Notes: generated by a model not told the origin, from the letters alone. A stretch of 46,226 bases of DNA from Bacteroidales bacterium (GCA_017527945.1 JAFXPL010000174.1:1-46226); one strand, 5' to 3'; positions 1 through 8,174 are shown, counted from the stretch's first letter. Numbers and translations are program-made.

Positions 1-1
1 A

Positions 2-55
2 TATGCAGCCGACGACGATGCAGCAATAGGCTTTGGCTTTATAAATCCAGCCTGA
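2..55 (+). CDS. Possible 3' end of an upstream gene (partial)
   Basis: An open frame enters from the left edge and ends at TGA 53-55, giving 17 residues rich in Ala/Asp and ending GFGFINPA. It could be the tail of an upstream protein, but there is too little to identify it, and a chance open frame of this length is common. Nothing else is recognised before the sigma factor gene. Confidence 0.25.
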   Translation, partial: YAADDDAAIGFGFINPA

Positions 56-145
56 ATGAGAAATCCCAGAAGTTTGGTATTGCCATTTTTTGAGTTTGAG
101 GTGTATCGCCACCTTCGTATTCAAAAGGAAAACAATGTCTGAAAG

Positions 146-640
146 ATGAAGCAGAAAAAAGACAAAGAACAGAAAGAACGCGACTTCGAGCGGTTAGTGC
201 AGGAGCAGCGGCAGACCATCTACTCTGTGTGCTACCTCTTCGCTAACGACCGCCAGGAAGCGGACGACCTCGCCCAAGAGGTGCTGATACGCCTCTGGCA
301 GGGCATCGACGGCTTCGAAGGGCGCAGCTCGGCCAAAACGTGGGTCTATCGCGTGGCCCTGAACACCTGCGTGACCCTCGACAAACGCAACCGCCGCCGT
401 CCCGACTGTATGCCCCTGGAAATGGACATCGACCTCTTCGCCGACGAGGAGTCCTGTCCCGCGGCCAGCCGCCTGCACAAGCGCATCGCACGGCTGCATC
501 CCTTCGACCGCGCACTGATTCTGCTTTGGCTCGAAGACCTGCCCTACGACGAGATTGCCGCCATCCTCGGCATCACCGTCGATAACGTCAGCGTGCGCTT
601 GGTGCGCATACGCGAGAAACTCAAATCATTCACCGACTAA
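146..640 (+). CDS. RNA polymerase sigma factor, ECF (sigma-70 family)
   Basis: 164 residues, the usual length for an extracytoplasmic-function sigma factor, which redirects RNA polymerase to a small stress or envelope regulon. Region 2 spans about residues 15-80 (ANDRQEADDLAQEVLIRLW, then a basic/aromatic stretch with RSSAKTWVYRVALN). Region 4 spans about 108-160 (LPYDEIAAILGITVDNVSVRL, a helix-turn-helix). No extra C-terminal domain is present. The coding sequence is GC-rich. It lies 14 bp before a gene for a membrane protein, the position usually taken by an anti-sigma factor. The family call is sure; the regulon cannot be deduced. Confidence 0.93.
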   Translation: MKQKKDKEQKERDFERLVQEQRQTIYSVCYLFANDRQEADDLAQEVLIRLWQGIDGFEGRSSAKTWVYRVALNTCVTLDKRNRRRPDCMPLEMDIDLFADEESCPAASRLHKRIARLHPFDRALILLWLEDLPYDEIAAILGITVDNVSVRLVRIREKLKSFTD

Positions 641-654
641 ACCTAAAAACAGAT

Positions 655-1218
655 ATGGAACAGTACGAAGACATCAAAAGCGAACTGCAGCAGGAACTGC
701 ACGACCTGCAGCAGAATGTGGAGCAGCACAGCAGCTTCAACAGGGAAGTGTGGCAACGTGCGGTGAAACGATACAGTAAACAACTCTATCGGAAGAATTT
801 GTTTGCCGCTATTTTTCTGGTGATTGTGATAACCGCTTCTAACCTTATCCTCCATTGGCCTTGGTGGCTTTTGCTCCCCGTTGACATCTTCCTGGCTTGG
901 ATTGTGTTGGACAGCCTTATTTCAACCAACGGTCTCCGAAAAGCCGATGTCCAAAGTCGCGAAGGGCTTCTCTCATTACGGGAAAGTATGCGTAAAAGCA
1001 GCTCTTACTCAAAGCGCAAGCAAATCATTATACGAATTATAGCTTTGATTTTACTGGTGGTTATGTTTATCTACCTTTACCTATATGAGCGCGATTTTTT
1101 TGCCTCTACGCTTATCGGAGGTATTGCCGCTTCTCTTGTTGGACCGTGGTTTGCCAAGCGGACAAAGAGACAATACGACGACCTCCGCGAAGAAATCGAC
1201 GAGTTGCTGAAGGAATAA
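655..1218 (+). CDS. Membrane protein paired with the ECF sigma factor (possible anti-sigma)
   Basis: 187 residues. A charged, Gln-rich N-terminal part (about 1-45) probably forms a cytoplasmic helix. It is followed by about four hydrophobic segments (about 48-66, 68-88, 123-142, 150-165) and a charged amphipathic C-terminus ending EEIDELLKE. I do not recognise the family. Its place 14 bp downstream of the sigma factor, and a cytosolic N-terminal helix that could hold the sigma factor, fit an anti-sigma role. I see no zinc-binding HxxxCxxC motif, so it is not a classical ZAS-type anti-sigma. The functional link is inferred from position only. Confidence 0.75.
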   Translation: MEQYEDIKSELQQELHDLQQNVEQHSSFNREVWQRAVKRYSKQLYRKNLFAAIFLVIVITASNLILHWPWWLLLPVDIFLAWIVLDSLISTNGLRKADVQSREGLLSLRESMRKSSSYSKRKQIIIRIIALILLVVMFIYLYLYERDFFASTLIGGIAASLVGPWFAKRTKRQYDDLREEIDELLKE

Positions 1219-1274
1219 AAACGCAATCAAAAGTGAGGTTGTTGTGAACAAGGAAGTATGGACCAAATCCCGCC

Positions 1275-1378
1275 GCGTGCAGGATGCACGCCATCTCAGT
1301 AACCCCACACGAAACGAACGAAGTGAGTGCCGTGTGGGGTACGCGATGGGTATGCGCAGCTGTGTGTCGGAGACACAC
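1275..1378. repeat. Intergenic hairpin cluster with GGA loops
   Basis: Three perfect inverted repeats follow one another. 1275-1291 has 7-bp arms GCGTGCA/TGCACGC around GGA. 1302-1340 has 10-bp arms ACCCCACACG/CGTGTGGGGT around a 19-nt loop. 1362-1378 has 7-bp arms GTGTGTC/GACACAC, again around GGA. The open frame across 1244-1486 runs through all of them and does not look like a protein. A related cluster lies at 35332-35394. Confidence 0.75.
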
Positions 1379-1452
1379 TACTATTCGTACCTTTGGCACG
1401 AGGCACAGGCTGGTGTCATCAAGAATGTAAGTTACAGAACGAATAAAAAGCG

Positions 1453-1460
1453 TATCTTTG
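1453..1460 (+). promoter_or_regulatory. -7 promoter element TATCTTTG of the GLPGLI-thioredoxin gene
   Basis: An exact match to the Bacteroidetes -7 consensus TAnnTTTG, 22 bp before the ATG at 1483, so the leader would be short. I see no clear -33 TTTG. Confidence 0.6.
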
Positions 1461-1482
1461 CCACTCTAAAACCAAAGGTCTT

Positions 1483-2481
1483 ATGAAACACCTCACCCTT
1501 ATCTTCCTCCTGTTAACCGTCATCTCCTTCAGCAGCATCTTCGCTCAGCCGTCGTTCGAAGGCCGGCTGACCTACGTGCAAAAAACGTCGGGAGGGATGG
1601 CCTCTGAATCGAAGTTTGTGGAATATTATAAAGGGGATAATGTCGTGTCTGACATGCCCGATATAAAATCAAAAATCATCTATAGGGATGATTCACAAGA
1701 GCTTGTGAGTATCCAATCCATGATGGGAACTCCGATTGTCACCAGAAAGATGATGGAAAAAAGCTCCGACGACACGCCACTGCTGTTTTCGGACACCCTT
1801 GTTCCCGTCAACGGATACTCCTGTCTCCGGGTGGAATACGAGATTGAAACGGAAATGATGCAAGGGAAAAGCACCGTTTGGATCGATACCTCTTTCAAGA
1901 TACCTTTCAATTATGGGGTTTTCGCAGACCTTCAATATGGGCTCGTGGTGAAATCGGAATCCGAGCTGACGATGAAAGGGATGAGGATGCGCACCTCCAA
2001 GGAGTTACAGGACTTGCGCTACGGAGATGTGGATATGGCGCTGTTCGCCCTTCCCGACGAGGAGAAGGCCATTGTCATCACTCTGGACGAGGAGGGCAAA
2101 ATTGTCTATCGTGAATGCGACAGCTTGAAAATCAACGAGATGCTCACCCAGAAAGAGGGAAAGTATGTGGAAAAGATCTCCGATGAGGTTTTCGACAAGA
2201 AGGTGAAGAAGGGATACGTGCTGTTGGATTTCGGGGCGAGATGGTGCGGTCCGTGCCGGCTGCTGGAACCACGCTTGGAGAACCTTGCTCGCCAGCACCG
2301 CAAGACGGTTGCCTTCTTCAAAATCGACATTGACGAGTCTCCCGTGACCGCAAACCGCTTTGGCGTGAAAGTAGTGCCGACCGTCGTTTTGCTGAAGGAC
2401 GGCGTGGAGGTCAGCCGCTTTGTGGGCGGCGGCCTTTCGGAATCGGAGATCGGGAGGTGGATTGAGGAGAATGCGAGGTAA
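1483..2481 (+). CDS. Exported GLPGLI-type / thioredoxin fusion protein
   Basis: 332 residues. A signal peptide (residues 1-21, ending SSIFAQ) sends it to the periplasm. Residues about 22-200 resemble the GLPGLI family: an FEGRLTYVQK start, a central SDTLVPVNGYSCLRVEYE strand pair, then VWIDTSFKIPFNYGVF. Residues about 228-330 are a complete thioredoxin domain with WCGPC at 254-258 and a VVPTVVL cis-proline loop. It is probably a periplasmic disulfide oxidoreductase attached to a substrate- or surface-binding domain. A TATCTTTG promoter sits just upstream, and the gene meets the NYN gene tail to tail with 7 bp between. GLPGLI proteins usually stand alone, so the fusion is notable. The thioredoxin call is firm; the GLPGLI call is by resemblance. 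Confidence 0.85.
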   Translation: MKHLTLIFLLLTVISFSSIFAQPSFEGRLTYVQKTSGGMASESKFVEYYKGDNVVSDMPDIKSKIIYRDDSQELVSIQSMMGTPIVTRKMMEKSSDDTPLLFSDTLVPVNGYSCLRVEYEIETEMMQGKSTVWIDTSFKIPFNYGVFADLQYGLVVKSESELTMKGMRMRTSKELQDLRYGDVDMALFALPDEEKAIVITLDEEGKIVYRECDSLKINEMLTQKEGKYVEKISDEVFDKKVKKGYVLLDFGARWCGPCRLLEPRLENLARQHRKTVAFFKIDIDESPVTANRFGVKVVPTVVLLKDGVEVSRFVGGGLSESEIGRWIEENAR

Positions 2482-2488
2482 AAGATAA

Positions 2489-3145
2489 TCAAATGTTTTG
2501 CTTGTTCTGGTAGGCTTTCCACTTGTCAGGAATTGCCAAATCATAATCAGCAGACTTGAGATGCACAACATCTGGCAAGATGCACTGGCGGAATCTTGAT
2601 TCATAACGTTCTAGGTTGATCACTCTTGATGTGCTGATACCACTCAAGCTGTTGGAACGATGGAAAGGAGGGAAATAGACAAATACTTTCGTCCCTGCCG
2701 CCATGGCCAACTCAATAGCGGGAATCATGTCGCTGTCGGCAGACACAACAATGGCCACATCGCAATGATGATTATTAGCATCATTGACGATTTGTGTCGC
2801 AATCCTGACATCGGATTCCTTCTCTTCGTATGTCTGAATGATATGGCCACAATTGTAGCATTTGATGTTCTTGCGTAGATATTTGCCTAAGAACAATTGG
2901 AACTTTGGATTCTCCTTGTTGGCTTGAAAAAAGGCGTTTTGTCGCAATGCTTTATCAAGATTGTCCGGTTTGGCAGAGAAATATTTCACACATACCAACT
3001 CCTGATTCGGTTTCATGAACATTTCAAAAAACTTCACGACATCCAACCAGTAATAACGCCTCCATTTCATGTTCTTTTTCAGACCATAATAGAGGTTAAA
3101 CCCATCAACATAGACAATAACTTTCTGTTTATCCATTGTTTTCAT
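2489..3145 (-). CDS. NYN domain protein (PIN-like, LabA/DUF88 group)
   Basis: 218 residues, a single NYN domain, the fold of predicted metal-dependent RNases. Acidic and polar active-site residues are visible: VDGFN at 13-17, KESDVRIA with D112, and SADSDM with D137/D139. A CYNC motif (96-99) followed by GH sits in the middle and could be half of a zinc site. There is no signal peptide, so it is cytosolic. Translation can start at 3145 or at the second Met (3136). A minus-strand TATCTTTG lies upstream (3221-3228). Neighbours give no clue to its RNA target. Confidence 0.88.
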   Translation of the reverse strand: MKTMDKQKVIVYVDGFNLYYGLKKNMKWRRYYWLDVVKFFEMFMKPNQELVCVKYFSAKPDNLDKALRQNAFFQANKENPKFQLFLGKYLRKNIKCYNCGHIIQTYEEKESDVRIATQIVNDANNHHCDVAIVVSADSDMIPAIELAMAAGTKVFVYFPPFHRSNSLSGISTSRVINLERYESRFRQCILPDVVHLKSADYDLAIPDKWKAYQNKQNI

Positions 3146-3220
3146 TGTTTTTCAAAAAATAAGCCCACTTATTGGGAGTGGGCGAGCCTTAGTATATTCC
3201 ACCTAAGGGGGATTCGGCGG

Positions 3221-3228
3221 CAAAGATA
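3221..3228 (-). promoter_or_regulatory. -7 promoter element of the NYN gene
   Basis: CAAAGATA on the plus strand is TATCTTTG on the minus strand, about 75 bp before the NYN start, in the common Bacteroidetes context ggCGGCAAAGATA. Confidence 0.6.
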
Positions 3229-3268
3229 CAATTTTTTTTATTACTTCATCACTTTTGCAAAATAATAG

Positions 3269-3276
3269 TATTTTTG
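3269..3276 (+). promoter_or_regulatory. -7 promoter element TATTTTTG of the FISUMP lipoprotein gene
   Basis: Matches TAnnTTTG and lies 22 bp before the ATG at 3299, the same spacing as at 1453. It is divergent from the NYN promoter 40 bp away. Confidence 0.5.
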
Positions 3277-3298
3277 CCAACGAAAAACATCTTCCGTA

Positions 3299-5116
3299 AT
3301 GAACCCCGCCGCAAAATTTTTCGCCCTGTTCTGCGCACTGGCGCTCCTGCTCCCCGCGTGCGTCACCGTGCGCGACTGCGACGGGAACCGCTACCGCACG
3401 CTGAAAATCAACGGGATGCGGTGGATGGCGGAGAACCTGCGGACAACCCATTACGCTGACGGGAGCCCGATTGTGCGGGGCGAGGTGGCGGACAAGGACA
3501 CGACTGTTGCCCGCTATTTCGACTATGGCAACAGCCAAGATTCCGTGCGGAAGTACGGGCTACTCTACACCTGGACGGCAGCGGTGCGCAATACGGGCAA
3601 AATCTCCACGATCGTGCAGGGGGTCTGTCCCGACGGTTGGCACCTGCCGGACGACGCGGAATGGACGGCCATGACACAGGGCTGTGTCGCGGAGGGCTAC
3701 CAATATCGTATTCCCTTCTCAACCAAGAATATGCGGGTTATCAAACGGTTTGTGCATCCGCCCCGGAGCGGCTATCGCTATCCCGGCAACTACTCGAAAG
3801 TGGGCGAAGAGTCCTTCTGGTGGAGTTCCACGCCCTCAAACGACGGCACCGCTACGGGCCGCTATCTGGAGAACTTCAACTACCCCTGCCCGTATGTCTG
3901 CTTTGGGAAGGTCTATAACGGCTACAGCGTGCGCTGTGTGCAAGACGGGGCGAAAATCACCACCCCGAAGCTAAAAGTCAAAAATCGGAAAAAAGGGAAC
4001 GTGCGGAGTGTGTCGCAGTTGGACACATATACCATCCCGCACAAAACGGTCATGCCTCGTTCTTTCTACTCCTTTGCTGAAAAAACGCAAGTGAACACCT
4101 GGTTCCATACGGAAGAAAAACAGGTTATTCTGAACTACTGCATAAATGGGCTGAAACCGTTCTCCACATTCCAGACCCCCGGCTACCTCACCTACTATTT
4201 TCCACTCGACCGAAACCATCTGATTTACAACTGCGTCTTCGATTCTCTCACCTATCTTGTTGACAATCATTCAGATGTAAAAGGAACGGTCAAAATGAAT
4301 CTATGGACAGAGGGCGGGGACAGTGTTGTCTTCACAAATTTCAGCTGTCACTACTACGTGCCGATCACTCCGGATTCGGGCTTACTATATTGCAGTACAT
4401 TTCTGAAAAACATCTTCGACTATCGGCTTGACACGCGAATCAGGATGTTTTCACGTCCGATGTTCCATGTTTTTTCGTATAAAGACGGGCAGCTCAATCC
4501 GATTCGCGACCTTGGCACATATCCGGCCATCCACCGTAGCAAGGACAATACACGCTACAACTACCACTTCACCTCCACCATGAACAAAGACACGGATTTG
4601 GTGGCGATATACACCTTCATCGATTCGCTGTATGTTATCCACCGCGACGGCACGCAAGAGCAGCACTATATCCACAGTAAGCACCAACGGCATGTCCAGG
4701 AAGAATTTGACACGGCCAACACGTACAATTACACGGAATTAGCCCGCACGGAGAGTGCCAAAACCTCGTACCTTGACGTGGTTTATGACAGTTACCGGAA
4801 CCTGTACTACATTACCGTTTCCAGACCGATGCCCTACGAGAACAGGGACGGTACCCGAAACAAAATCTCCGACAAACCTTGGTCGCTGCTGGTGCTGGAC
4901 TCCTCTTTCCGGCAAATTGCGGAGATGGACATGCCCGACTGTTTGAGCAAGCATGAGCTCATGGTGGTACCGAAGGGGATTGCCTTAGCCGACAAGCGGC
5001 TGTCCGACGAAGAGAAAACCTGTTTTGTGATATTAAGATACAATGAAAAAGACCTGTATAATACTGACATTGCTGTTGTTCGCAGGCATTCTCGCGGCGC
5101 AACCAAACGGAAATGA
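3299..5116 (+). CDS. FISUMP-domain lipoprotein with C-terminal DUF4221-like propeller region
   Basis: 605 residues. Signal peptide with a lipobox (LLPAC, Cys21), so lipid-anchored. Residues about 25-215 are a FISUMP domain (Fibrobacter succinogenes major paralogous): GMRWMAENLRTTHYADG, then YGLLYTWTAA, CPDGWHLPDDAEW, FWWSSTP and YSVRCVQD. Residues about 255-600 have the repeated strand pattern of a six-bladed propeller of the DUF4221 type (VYDSYRNLYYITVSRP, WSLLVLDSSFRQIAEMDM). The two parts are normally found in separate proteins. The last 25 residues are read from sequence that also encodes the signal peptide of the next gene (74-nt overlap), so a tail extended by loss of an earlier stop is possible. 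Function unknown; probably envelope binding or sensing. Confidence 0.85.
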   Translation: MNPAAKFFALFCALALLLPACVTVRDCDGNRYRTLKINGMRWMAENLRTTHYADGSPIVRGEVADKDTTVARYFDYGNSQDSVRKYGLLYTWTAAVRNTGKISTIVQGVCPDGWHLPDDAEWTAMTQGCVAEGYQYRIPFSTKNMRVIKRFVHPPRSGYRYPGNYSKVGEESFWWSSTPSNDGTATGRYLENFNYPCPYVCFGKVYNGYSVRCVQDGAKITTPKLKVKNRKKGNVRSVSQLDTYTIPHKTVMPRSFYSFAEKTQVNTWFHTEEKQVILNYCINGLKPFSTFQTPGYLTYYFPLDRNHLIYNCVFDSLTYLVDNHSDVKGTVKMNLWTEGGDSVVFTNFSCHYYVPITPDSGLLYCSTFLKNIFDYRLDTRIRMFSRPMFHVFSYKDGQLNPIRDLGTYPAIHRSKDNTRYNYHFTSTMNKDTDLVAIYTFIDSLYVIHRDGTQEQHYIHSKHQRHVQEEFDTANTYNYTELARTESAKTSYLDVVYDSYRNLYYITVSRPMPYENRDGTRNKISDKPWSLLVLDSSFRQIAEMDMPDCLSKHELMVVPKGIALADKRLSDEEKTCFVILRYNEKDLYNTDIAVVRRHSRGATKRK

Positions 5117-5522
5117 CCTGAAACGGCACACCCGCTTCTTCAAGGCCTACATGCACGAGACATTCCCGGATTTCAAGATCCGCGACGGGGAGTACCTGTT
5201 CATCCTGCCGACGGGCTGCCGAAACTGTGTCGAGCAGGCAACTGACTATCTGAGTGCGCATTTGGACCTGATAACGGGAAAGTACCAAGCGATGCTCGTC
5301 TCTGCCGCCACCCTGAAAAAGCTGCCCTCCGACATCAGCGAAAAGGTGCCGAACCTGCTGTGTGACCCCACCGACAAGCTTGACCGCATGTCGTTCGGCA
5401 TCGACGGGGTTTCGGTACTGAAAATCAAGAACGGAAAGATTGTAGCCTGCAAGAGTATGACCCCGGAGGATTTGAAGAAAGACCCGGCAGCGTTTTTTGT
5501 GCCGATAGAAACGGAGAAATGA
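5043..5522 (+). CDS. Small exported CxxC protein, thioredoxin-like
   Basis: 159 residues. Signal peptide 1-19 (ILTLLLFAGILAA). A CRNC motif (C59, C62) follows a hydrophobic strand, YLFILPTG, the usual place of the redox pair in thioredoxin-fold proteins. Small secreted CxxC proteins of this type are often encoded beside propeller lipoproteins in Bacteroidetes. The ATG lies inside the upstream gene in another frame (74-nt overlap), which points to translational coupling. The signal peptide and clean end support the frame. Redox activity is inferred, and no close family is recognised. Confidence 0.75.
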   Translation: MKKTCIILTLLLFAGILAAQPNGNDLKRHTRFFKAYMHETFPDFKIRDGEYLFILPTGCRNCVEQATDYLSAHLDLITGKYQAMLVSAATLKKLPSDISEKVPNLLCDPTDKLDRMSFGIDGVSVLKIKNGKIVACKSMTPEDLKKDPAAFFVPIETEK

Positions 5523-5553
5523 TTCTCGGCTAACTGGGCGAATTATGCGAAAA

Positions 5554-6672
5554 TTATTCCCGTTGCAACCAAAGACCCATGATTGGATCTGATAAAAATA
5601 TTTTTTTGTCCTCAATTACAATGAGATCCTTGTCCAATAGGGATTTCTTGATGATGTTGACGTTAGCGGATGATCCTAAGTGGTAGTCTCGTATGATTTT
5701 GGCAGAAGACAAACCCGTGTGATTCCCATCTGCTACGGCTCGCAAAAAATTCATTTGATAGGCTGTCAGTTCTTCGGTTTTGGCTTCGAAAACATCATTG
5801 CATTGATCCACCAACTCTTGGAGTGCATCCGCAAGTATCTTTTCCGACACTTTTCGTGTGGTTCCCTGAAACACATACCAAGACAGTTGCTGTACGTACG
5901 AAGAGTTTCCATCAACATGTTCCACAATCCACAACGCCTGGTTCCTTGAAATGACTTTCCCCTCCTGTTTGAATTTGTCTATGATGTATTTTACCCAATA
6001 GTTGGCTGGAATTCGTTGCAAATAGAGTATGTCTCCGAATTTGTAAAATGGCTTTGTGTTGTCATCGAAAAGGGCCTCCATCATGTGTTTCCTGCTCCCG
6101 AACAAGCAGTAGGAGGTTCTCTCATGATGCTGCCAAATCGAACGAAGTTCGGTCTGAAACTGCAACGAGTCAGGGTAGTTTCCAATTTGCTGAAACTCAT
6201 CCACACATACCACGATTTGAATGTTTTTGCGTTGTGCTATCCTTTCCGGCAATTGGAGCAAATCGTCCATAGAATGATCTTGTGGCGAAAGCTGTAACTT
6301 GATGGTCATTTCACTCATTGGGTCTGCAGAAGCGTTCACCCCAAAACTAAAACGACTGAGAAAGTTTTTGGCATTCTCCATCCATTCCTCCATCTTGTTA
6401 GCCGTTTGGGATAACACCGCAGAAGCAAGCTTTTCACAAAATTCCTCCCTGTTGCGACACTTCTGCACATCAACATACACAACTTTCAATGACTTATTCT
6501 CTGTCAACCCTTTCACTTTTTTCACCAAAGATGTTTTACCCCATCGACGTGGAGATACAATGAAGGTGTTCACGCCATATTGAAAGTTAGAAACCAACTT
6601 GGTTGTTTCTTTCTCTCTGTCAGTAAATGTGTTACCACTAACAGTCTTCCCAAAAACGAACAATTTTTCCAT
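5554..6672 (-). CDS. AAA ATPase, archaeal-ATPase (PF01637) type
   Basis: 372 residues. Walker A is PRRWGKTSL (41-49) and Walker B is IQIVVCVDEF (151-160), followed by a sensor region (YCLFGSRKHM). The C-terminal 70 residues (about 300-370) look like a winged helix (LSSAKIIRDYHLGSSANVNIIKKSLLDKDLIVI). This matches the STAND-like archaeal ATPase group, found in many bacteria as orphan, often multicopy genes of unknown role. It is cytosolic and AT-richer than its neighbours, and has no operon partner. A long perfect palindrome sits just before its start (6690-6717). These features suggest a self-contained, possibly laterally acquired unit. Confidence 0.85.
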   Translation of the reverse strand: MEKLFVFGKTVSGNTFTDREKETTKLVSNFQYGVNTFIVSPRRWGKTSLVKKVKGLTENKSLKVVYVDVQKCRNREEFCEKLASAVLSQTANKMEEWMENAKNFLSRFSFGVNASADPMSEMTIKLQLSPQDHSMDDLLQLPERIAQRKNIQIVVCVDEFQQIGNYPDSLQFQTELRSIWQHHERTSYCLFGSRKHMMEALFDDNTKPFYKFGDILYLQRIPANYWVKYIIDKFKQEGKVISRNQALWIVEHVDGNSSYVQQLSWYVFQGTTRKVSEKILADALQELVDQCNDVFEAKTEELTAYQMNFLRAVADGNHTGLSSAKIIRDYHLGSSANVNIIKKSLLDKDLIVIEDKKIFLSDPIMGLWLQRE

Positions 6673-6689
6673 ATATTAAACTAATAAGG

Positions 6690-6717
6690 TTATAACTAAT
6701 AAACGTATTAGTTATAA
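6690..6717. promoter_or_regulatory. 28-bp inverted repeat upstream of the AAA ATPase (operator or leader hairpin)
   Basis: Perfect 12-bp arms TTATAACTAATA/TATTAGTTATAA around a 4-bp spacer, 18 bp before the ATPase start codon. A third copy of AACTAATAA lies at 679-687, between palindrome and gene. The layout fits an operator for a dimeric regulator, or a leader hairpin. The regulator is unknown. Confidence 0.65.
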
Positions 6718-6815
6718 GATTATTGCATGAAAATCAAAACAATGCATAATATACTGACAATCAACAATTAAAGACATATTTACACTTGTCACCCGCTCCT
6801 TTCTATTGCCATCGC

Positions 6816-6870
6816 CCATAAACAATAAACCATACCCCAGCTTCTATAACCCATAACCTATACCATAACC
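6816..6870. repeat. Degenerate heptanucleotide array (CCATAAC type)
   Basis: Seven units in strict 7-bp register at 6816-6864: CCATAAA, CAATAAA, CCATACC, CCAGCTT, CTATAAC, CCATAAC, CTATACC. A slipped CCATAAC follows. It lies directly before the hutI promoter. Confidence 0.65.
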
Positions 6871-6881
6871 ATTAAAAATAC

Positions 6882-6889
6882 TATCTTTG
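6882..6889 (+). promoter_or_regulatory. -7 promoter element TATCTTTG of hutI
   Basis: An exact TAnnTTTG match, 26 bp before the hutI ATG, directly after the heptad array. No -33 TTTG is visible. Confidence 0.6.
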
Positions 6890-6915
6890 CCGCATCAAAT
6901 TAAAACCTACCAACT

Positions 6916-8169
6916 ATGGCTATCTTAGTAAAAAACATAAAGCAATTAGTCCAGGCGGAACCCAAATCCATCAAGTTCCGCGCCGGCAAGGAGATGCAGA
7001 ACCTCCCCGTCATCGACAACGCCTACCTGCTCACCGAAGGCGACAAAATCAAGGAATTCGGCAAGATGGAGGACTTCAACCCCGACATCCTGAAGAAAAT
7101 CAAGGAGCCCATCGAGGAGATCGACGCCACGGGCAAGTTCGTGTTCCCCTCCTTCTGCGATTCCCACACGCACATCGTCTATGCGGGCAGCCGCGAGGTC
7201 GAGTACATCGACAAAATCAAGGGCTTGAGCTACGAGGAGATTTTCAAACGCGGCGGCGGCATCCTCAACTCCGCGAAACGGCTGCACGAAACCTCTGAGG
7301 AGGAACTCTACGACCAGGCTTGGCAGCGGCTGGAGGAGATGGCCTCCTTCGGCACGGGCGCGTGCGAGATCAAGAGCGGCTACGGCCTCACCACCGAGGA
7401 CGAACTCAAGATGCTACGCGTCATCCGCAAACTGAAAGAGAACTCCCCGCTCACCATCAAGGCCAACTTCCTCGGCGCCCACGCGGTGCCGCTGCTCTAC
7501 AAGGACAATCCCGACGGCTACGTGGATCTCATCATCAACGAGATGATCCCGATGGTGGCCGCTGAGGAGCTCGCCGATTTTGTGGACGTCTTCTGCGACA
7601 AGGGCTTCTTCACCACCGAGCAGACTGAGCGCATTCTGATGCAGGGCATCAAGTACGGTCTGCGCCCGAAAATCCACGCCAACGAGATGGCCTGCTCCGG
7701 CGGCATCCAAGTCGGTGTGAAATACAACGCCCTCTCCGTTGACCATCTGGAATACACGGGTGATGAGGAGATTGCGGCACTTTACAAGAGCGAGACGATG
7801 CCCACGGTGCTGCCCGGCGCGGCCTTCTTCCTCGGGATGCAGTGCGCCCCCATCCGCAAGATGATCGAAGGCGGTCTGCCGGTTGCTTTGGCTTCCGACT
7901 TCAACCCCGGCTCCTGCCCGTCCGGCAACATGCAGCTGGTCTTCGCCATGGGTTCCGTGATGTACAAGATGCTGCCCGAGGAGACGGTCAACGCCACGAC
8001 CATCAACACGGCCTACGCCATGGACGTCTGGCGCGAGTTGGGCACCATCACGAAAGGAAAGATTGCTAACTTCTTCATCACCAAGCCGATGGACACGCTC
8101 TACTACATGAACTACGCCTTCGGAAGCAACAAGGTGGAACAGGTGTTCCTGAATGGAAAAAGAAGGTAA
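6916..8169 (+). CDS. hutI: Imidazolonepropionase (HutI)
   Basis: 417 residues, full length. HutI hydrolyses 4-imidazolone-5-propanoate to N-formimino-L-glutamate, the third step of histidine breakdown, in the cytosol. Amidohydrolase metal-site motifs are present: DSHTH (H84, H86), FLGAHAVP, KIHANEMA, DHLEY and ASDFNPGS. The substrate-binding CEIKSGYG stretch is also there. It has its own TATCTTTG promoter and a palindromic element 5 bp after the stop. hutH, hutU and the glutamate-forming enzyme are not nearby, so the pathway genes must be elsewhere or incomplete. The coding strand is notably C-rich. Identification is firm. Confidence 0.97.
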   Translation: MAILVKNIKQLVQAEPKSIKFRAGKEMQNLPVIDNAYLLTEGDKIKEFGKMEDFNPDILKKIKEPIEEIDATGKFVFPSFCDSHTHIVYAGSREVEYIDKIKGLSYEEIFKRGGGILNSAKRLHETSEEELYDQAWQRLEEMASFGTGACEIKSGYGLTTEDELKMLRVIRKLKENSPLTIKANFLGAHAVPLLYKDNPDGYVDLIINEMIPMVAAEELADFVDVFCDKGFFTTEQTERILMQGIKYGLRPKIHANEMACSGGIQVGVKYNALSVDHLEYTGDEEIAALYKSETMPTVLPGAAFFLGMQCAPIRKMIEGGLPVALASDFNPGSCPSGNMQLVFAMGSVMYKMLPEETVNATTINTAYAMDVWRELGTITKGKIANFFITKPMDTLYYMNYAFGSNKVEQVFLNGKRR

Positions 8170-8174
8170 TAATT

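Noticed and set aside
1244..1486. 80-codon open frame between the membrane protein and the GLPGLI gene
   Set aside because: It runs through three perfect hairpins and the TATCTTTG promoter, has no protein-like features, and overlaps the start of the real gene.
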